64,000 nt of DNA from Methanoculleus sp. UBA430 (GTDB lineage: Archaea > Halobacteriota > Methanomicrobia > Methanomicrobiales > Methanoculleaceae). A model generated the notes under the pieces. That model was not told the DNA's origin and did no database searches. It was given only the letters and a program-made list of their open reading frames with translations. The stretch is taken from NCBI RefSeq assembly GCF_002506585.1, contig NZ_DAXW01000009.1:322346-386345 (forward strand). The letters are read 5' to 3'. Every line of letters begins with the position of its first letter. The stretch's first letter is position 1. Of this stretch, positions 61,870 through 64,000 are shown one piece after another. Both the position numbers and the translations under genes were made by a program.

Positions 61870-62190
61870 ATCTGTGACTGTCGATACGCATCACGGGCGC
61901 GACGGACAGAGCACCACAACGTGCCCAAGGAACATGTCTTCCCCCGAAAACAGCCGGGGTCGCTCTCCTGACCCCGTGACCGGTTCGGGTCATCGTCCCA
62001 CCACCGTTGAGGGAGCCTCTGAGAAGTCGGGGTCGCATGCCCGGCCGAAATTACCGGAATGCCACGAATTTCACGTAGGATGGTGTACGCATATTTATAC
62101 ATCAGAAATGCAAACACTGAACTCGATCAGTTTTTTGGGGCGGCCACGGTACCTGGCCCCTCATGGCAATAACCTGCCGGATTGTGGAAG
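61870..62190. other. Divergent intergenic region with TATA box for the asparagine-synthetase-like gene
   Basis: GC-rich with no convincing gene. CATATTTATACATC at about 62089-62102 is a good TATA box about 90 bases before the ATG at 62191, implying a leader of roughly 65 bases. The leader holds a T-run (GATCAGTTTTTTGG). Confidence 0.5.
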
Positions 62191-63198
62191 ATGCCTGATA
62201 TGAACCTGAAGGGCTGGATAGAACGTGACGGAGTGCGCCTCACCCCCGCCGATGTAGAGCAGATGCTCGAAGCGGGACCCAACGCGCTCAATGGGTGCGG
62301 CGGCGAGTTCCTGCTCGACTGGGACGACTGCATCGCCCGCGACGCCCTCGGCATCATGCCCGGCCCGGTCCCGCCGGGAACCGTATGCTGCGGCGGGCGC
62401 GAGGTCGCCCGGGTAGCCCCCGACCCGCCGCCCTGCACGCTTGAGGAGGCGATCGTCACCGCGGTCGATCTCCGACGCGACGAGGGGGTGGTAGCGTTTT
62501 CCGGCGGCGTCGACTCGGCCCTCATCGCCGCCCTCGCCCGCCTCCCCTGTGTGACGGTAGGGATCGAAGGGTCGCACGACATCGCGTGGGCGGCGAAGGC
62601 CGCCCGGATGATGGGGCTTGACCTTGAGATCGTCTCACCGACCGGGGACGAGGTTGCGGAGGCCCTTCGCCGGGTGGTCCGGGTGATCCCCGATCCGACA
62701 AACCCCCTCGAGGTCTCGATCGCAACGACCCTCTTCTTCGCCGCCGCATGGGCGGGAGAGCACGGCCATACCCGGATCCTCGCCGGGCAGGGGGCGGACG
62801 AACTCTTCGGCGGCTACGCCCGCTATCTCTCCTCACCGGACCTCGCGGCGGAACTCGAACGGGACATCGTGGACCTCGGCCGCCAGGGAGCACGGGACCA
62901 GGCCGTGGCGGCACTGCATGCGGCGTACTTCTCAATGCCCTACCGCGATGTCAGGGTGGTGCGCGCTGCGCAGGCGATCCCGGCTGCGGAGAGGGTGCGC
63001 GCCGGGGTGCGAAAATACCCGCTGCGGGAGGTCGCAGAACGGCACATCCCGGCCGAGATTGCCCGGGCCGAGAAGAAAGCGATGCAGTACGGGAGCGGAA
63101 TCTGGCGGATGATACAGCGACTCGCACGGACAAACGGTTATAAAAAGTCGGTACAAGGGTACTTAACGGAGATCAGTAGGGCGGAACATGATTACTGA
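62191..63198 (+). CDS. Asparagine synthetase-like ATP-pyrophosphatase without glutaminase domain
   Basis: 335 residues from the ATG at 62191 (TTG at 62182 and ATG at 62200 are alternatives). Residues about 90-300 form the AsnB synthetase domain: PP-loop AFSGGVDSALIAAL, VSIATTLFFAAAWA, and LAGQGADELFGGYARYL. The first 90 residues are too short for, and lack, the N-terminal cysteine glutaminase domain. It would activate a carboxylate with ATP and need ammonia from elsewhere. Its end overlaps gatC by 11 bases, and gatA follows, so it may be linked to amide aminoacyl-tRNA formation. Substrate not known. Confidence 0.85.
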   Translation: MPDMNLKGWIERDGVRLTPADVEQMLEAGPNALNGCGGEFLLDWDDCIARDALGIMPGPVPPGTVCCGGREVARVAPDPPPCTLEEAIVTAVDLRRDEGVVAFSGGVDSALIAALARLPCVTVGIEGSHDIAWAAKAARMMGLDLEIVSPTGDEVAEALRRVVRVIPDPTNPLEVSIATTLFFAAAWAGEHGHTRILAGQGADELFGGYARYLSSPDLAAELERDIVDLGRQGARDQAVAALHAAYFSMPYRDVRVVRAAQAIPAAERVRAGVRKYPLREVAERHIPAEIARAEKKAMQYGSGIWRMIQRLARTNGYKKSVQGYLTEISRAEHDY

Positions 63199-63457
63199 GA
63201 GCGATATTGAACGTATAGCAGAACTTGCGGATATCGGCATATCAAAAGATGAGGTGCCGGAGTTCACCACCCAGTTCAACGCAATCCTCGACTACTTCGA
63301 GGTTCTCGACGCTGTGGAGGGCGAGAGCGCCCCGGTCGTCGGGATCACGAACGTCTTCCGGGAGGACGAGCCCCGGCCCTGCCTCACGCAGGAGGCGGCC
63401 ATCGGAAACGCGGGGTCAATCGAGAACGGGTTCATCAAGGCGCCGAGGGTGATGTGA
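63188..63457 (+). CDS. gatC: Asp/Glu-tRNA amidotransferase subunit C
   Basis: 89-residue scaffold subunit of GatCAB, which converts Asp-tRNA(Asn) to Asn-tRNA(Asn) (and Glu-tRNA(Gln) in bacteria). Typical features: ESDIERIAELADIGIS, a helix ending FNAILDYFEVLDAVE, and the extended tail NVFREDEPRPCLTQEAAIGNAG. Starts inside the end of the upstream gene. gatA begins one base after its stop triplet. Archaea use GatCAB for asparagine and GatDE for glutamine. Confidence 0.93.
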   Translation: MITESDIERIAELADIGISKDEVPEFTTQFNAILDYFEVLDAVEGESAPVVGITNVFREDEPRPCLTQEAAIGNAGSIENGFIKAPRVM

Positions 63458-64000
63458 GTGGCGGGAACCCTGCACTTCTCGCCTGACGACCGGTGCAACG
63501 CGTTCATCACCACCTGTAAAGAAGCGCCGTTTTCCGACGGCACGCTCGCCGGCGTCGCCGTCGCGGTCAAGGACAACATATCGACGGCAGGGATACAGAC
63601 CACCTGCGGGTCGAGGATCCTCAAGGGCTACGTCCCGCCCTACGACGCCCACGTCGTAGGACTCCTCAGGCAGGCGGGGGCCGCCATTGTCGGCAAGACC
63701 AATATGGACGAGTTCGGCATGGGCTCCACCACCGAGACGAGCGCCTTCGGCCCCACCAGGAACCCGGCGGACCCGTCAAGGGTTCCCGGCGGATCGTCCG
63801 GCGGGAGCGCGGCCGCCATCGCCGCGGGCCTCGTCCCGATGGCGCTCGGCACCGATACCGGCGGCTCGATCCGGTGCCCGGCAGCGTTCTGCGGAATCGT
63901 AGGTCTCAAGCCCACCTACGGCCGGGTCTCCCGCTACGGCCTCATCGCTTACGCAAACTCCCTCGAGCAGATCGGGCCGATGGCACGGACGGTGGAGGAC
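63458..64000 (+). CDS. gatA: Asp-tRNA amidotransferase subunit A, N-terminal part (cut by window edge)
   Basis: Amidase that releases ammonia from glutamine for GatB. A GTG start at 63458 directly follows the gatC stop. 181 residues are visible. The Ser-cisSer-Lys triad is intact: K38 in VAVKDN, S113 in GGSSGGSAAA and S137 in GTDTGGSIRCPA, with the 24-residue gap between serines that the family shows. The remainder lies outside the window. Confidence 0.96.
   Translation, partial: MAGTLHFSPDDRCNAFITTCKEAPFSDGTLAGVAVAVKDNISTAGIQTTCGSRILKGYVPPYDAHVVGLLRQAGAAIVGKTNMDEFGMGSTTETSAFGPTRNPADPSRVPGGSSGGSAAAIAAGLVPMALGTDTGGSIRCPAAFCGIVGLKPTYGRVSRYGLIAYANSLEQIGPMARTVED

Overview
The window reads as a stretch of chromosome from a high-GC methanogenic archaeon of the order Methanomicrobiales, most likely Methanoculleus or a close relative. 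Evidence: an F420-dependent secondary alcohol dehydrogenase (Adf) whose start and internal motifs I recognise from Methanoculleus; cobaltochelatase CobN with a ChlI/ChlD-type partner; family B DNA polymerase; an XPD-type helicase; GatCA; PGF-CTERM surface proteins; many DUF3344/PEGA surface proteins; and archaeal TATA boxes with GGTGA-type ribosome binding sites. No rRNA, tRNA or CRISPR array was seen.

Layout. 1-9071 is housekeeping: DNA polymerase B (cut by the window edge), malate dehydrogenase, PyrD-PyrK, a secreted beta-propeller protein, MobA, ketopantoate reductase, Ogt and an XPD-like helicase. 9320-11926 holds a small membrane protein and two CorA ion channels/transporters in tandem. 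12059-20053 is a tight six-gene cluster for the carbonyl end of the Wood-Ljungdahl pathway: acetyl-CoA synthase with a bacterial-type N-terminal domain, both corrinoid iron-sulfur protein subunits, a corrinoid reductive activator, a core (folate-domain-free) methionine synthase-like methyltransferase and a CooC nickel-insertion ATPase. No carbon monoxide dehydrogenase gene is present. A decayed third corA copy lies immediately downstream, so the cluster sits inside what looks like an old corA tandem.

20576-27944 holds a cupin, Adf, a PAS/HTH regulator, PurB, the chelatase AAA/VWA subunit and a small hypothetical gene. 27945-29417 is a non-coding, hairpin-rich repeat island. It is followed by a less GC-rich three-gene cassette (radical SAM enzyme, degenerate P-loop protein, cysteine-containing 161-residue protein) and by two genes for a YIP1-like membrane protein and a PGF-CTERM beta-propeller. 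These separate the chelatase subunit from a five-gene minus-strand operon (33808-41042): a PGF-CTERM protein, an EF-hand-bearing substrate-binding protein, a FecCD-type permease, its ATPase, and CobN.

41690-59556 is devoted to the cell surface: a five-gene operon of DUF3344 proteins wrapped around a MacB/LolCDE-like ABC transporter and ending in a 1352-residue PEGA/DUF3344 mosaic, then a lone DUF3344 protein, a 1915-residue mosaic and its membrane-anchored partner. 59557-64000 holds a tnpB transposon remnant, a MntA-HepT toxin-antitoxin pair, a nucleoside-gate membrane protein with a dyad around its promoter, an asparagine-synthetase-like domain protein, GatC and the start of GatA.

The observations most worth follow-up are the CODH-less acs cluster with its flanking corA copies, the radical SAM cassette, and the DUF3344/ABC-transporter operon.
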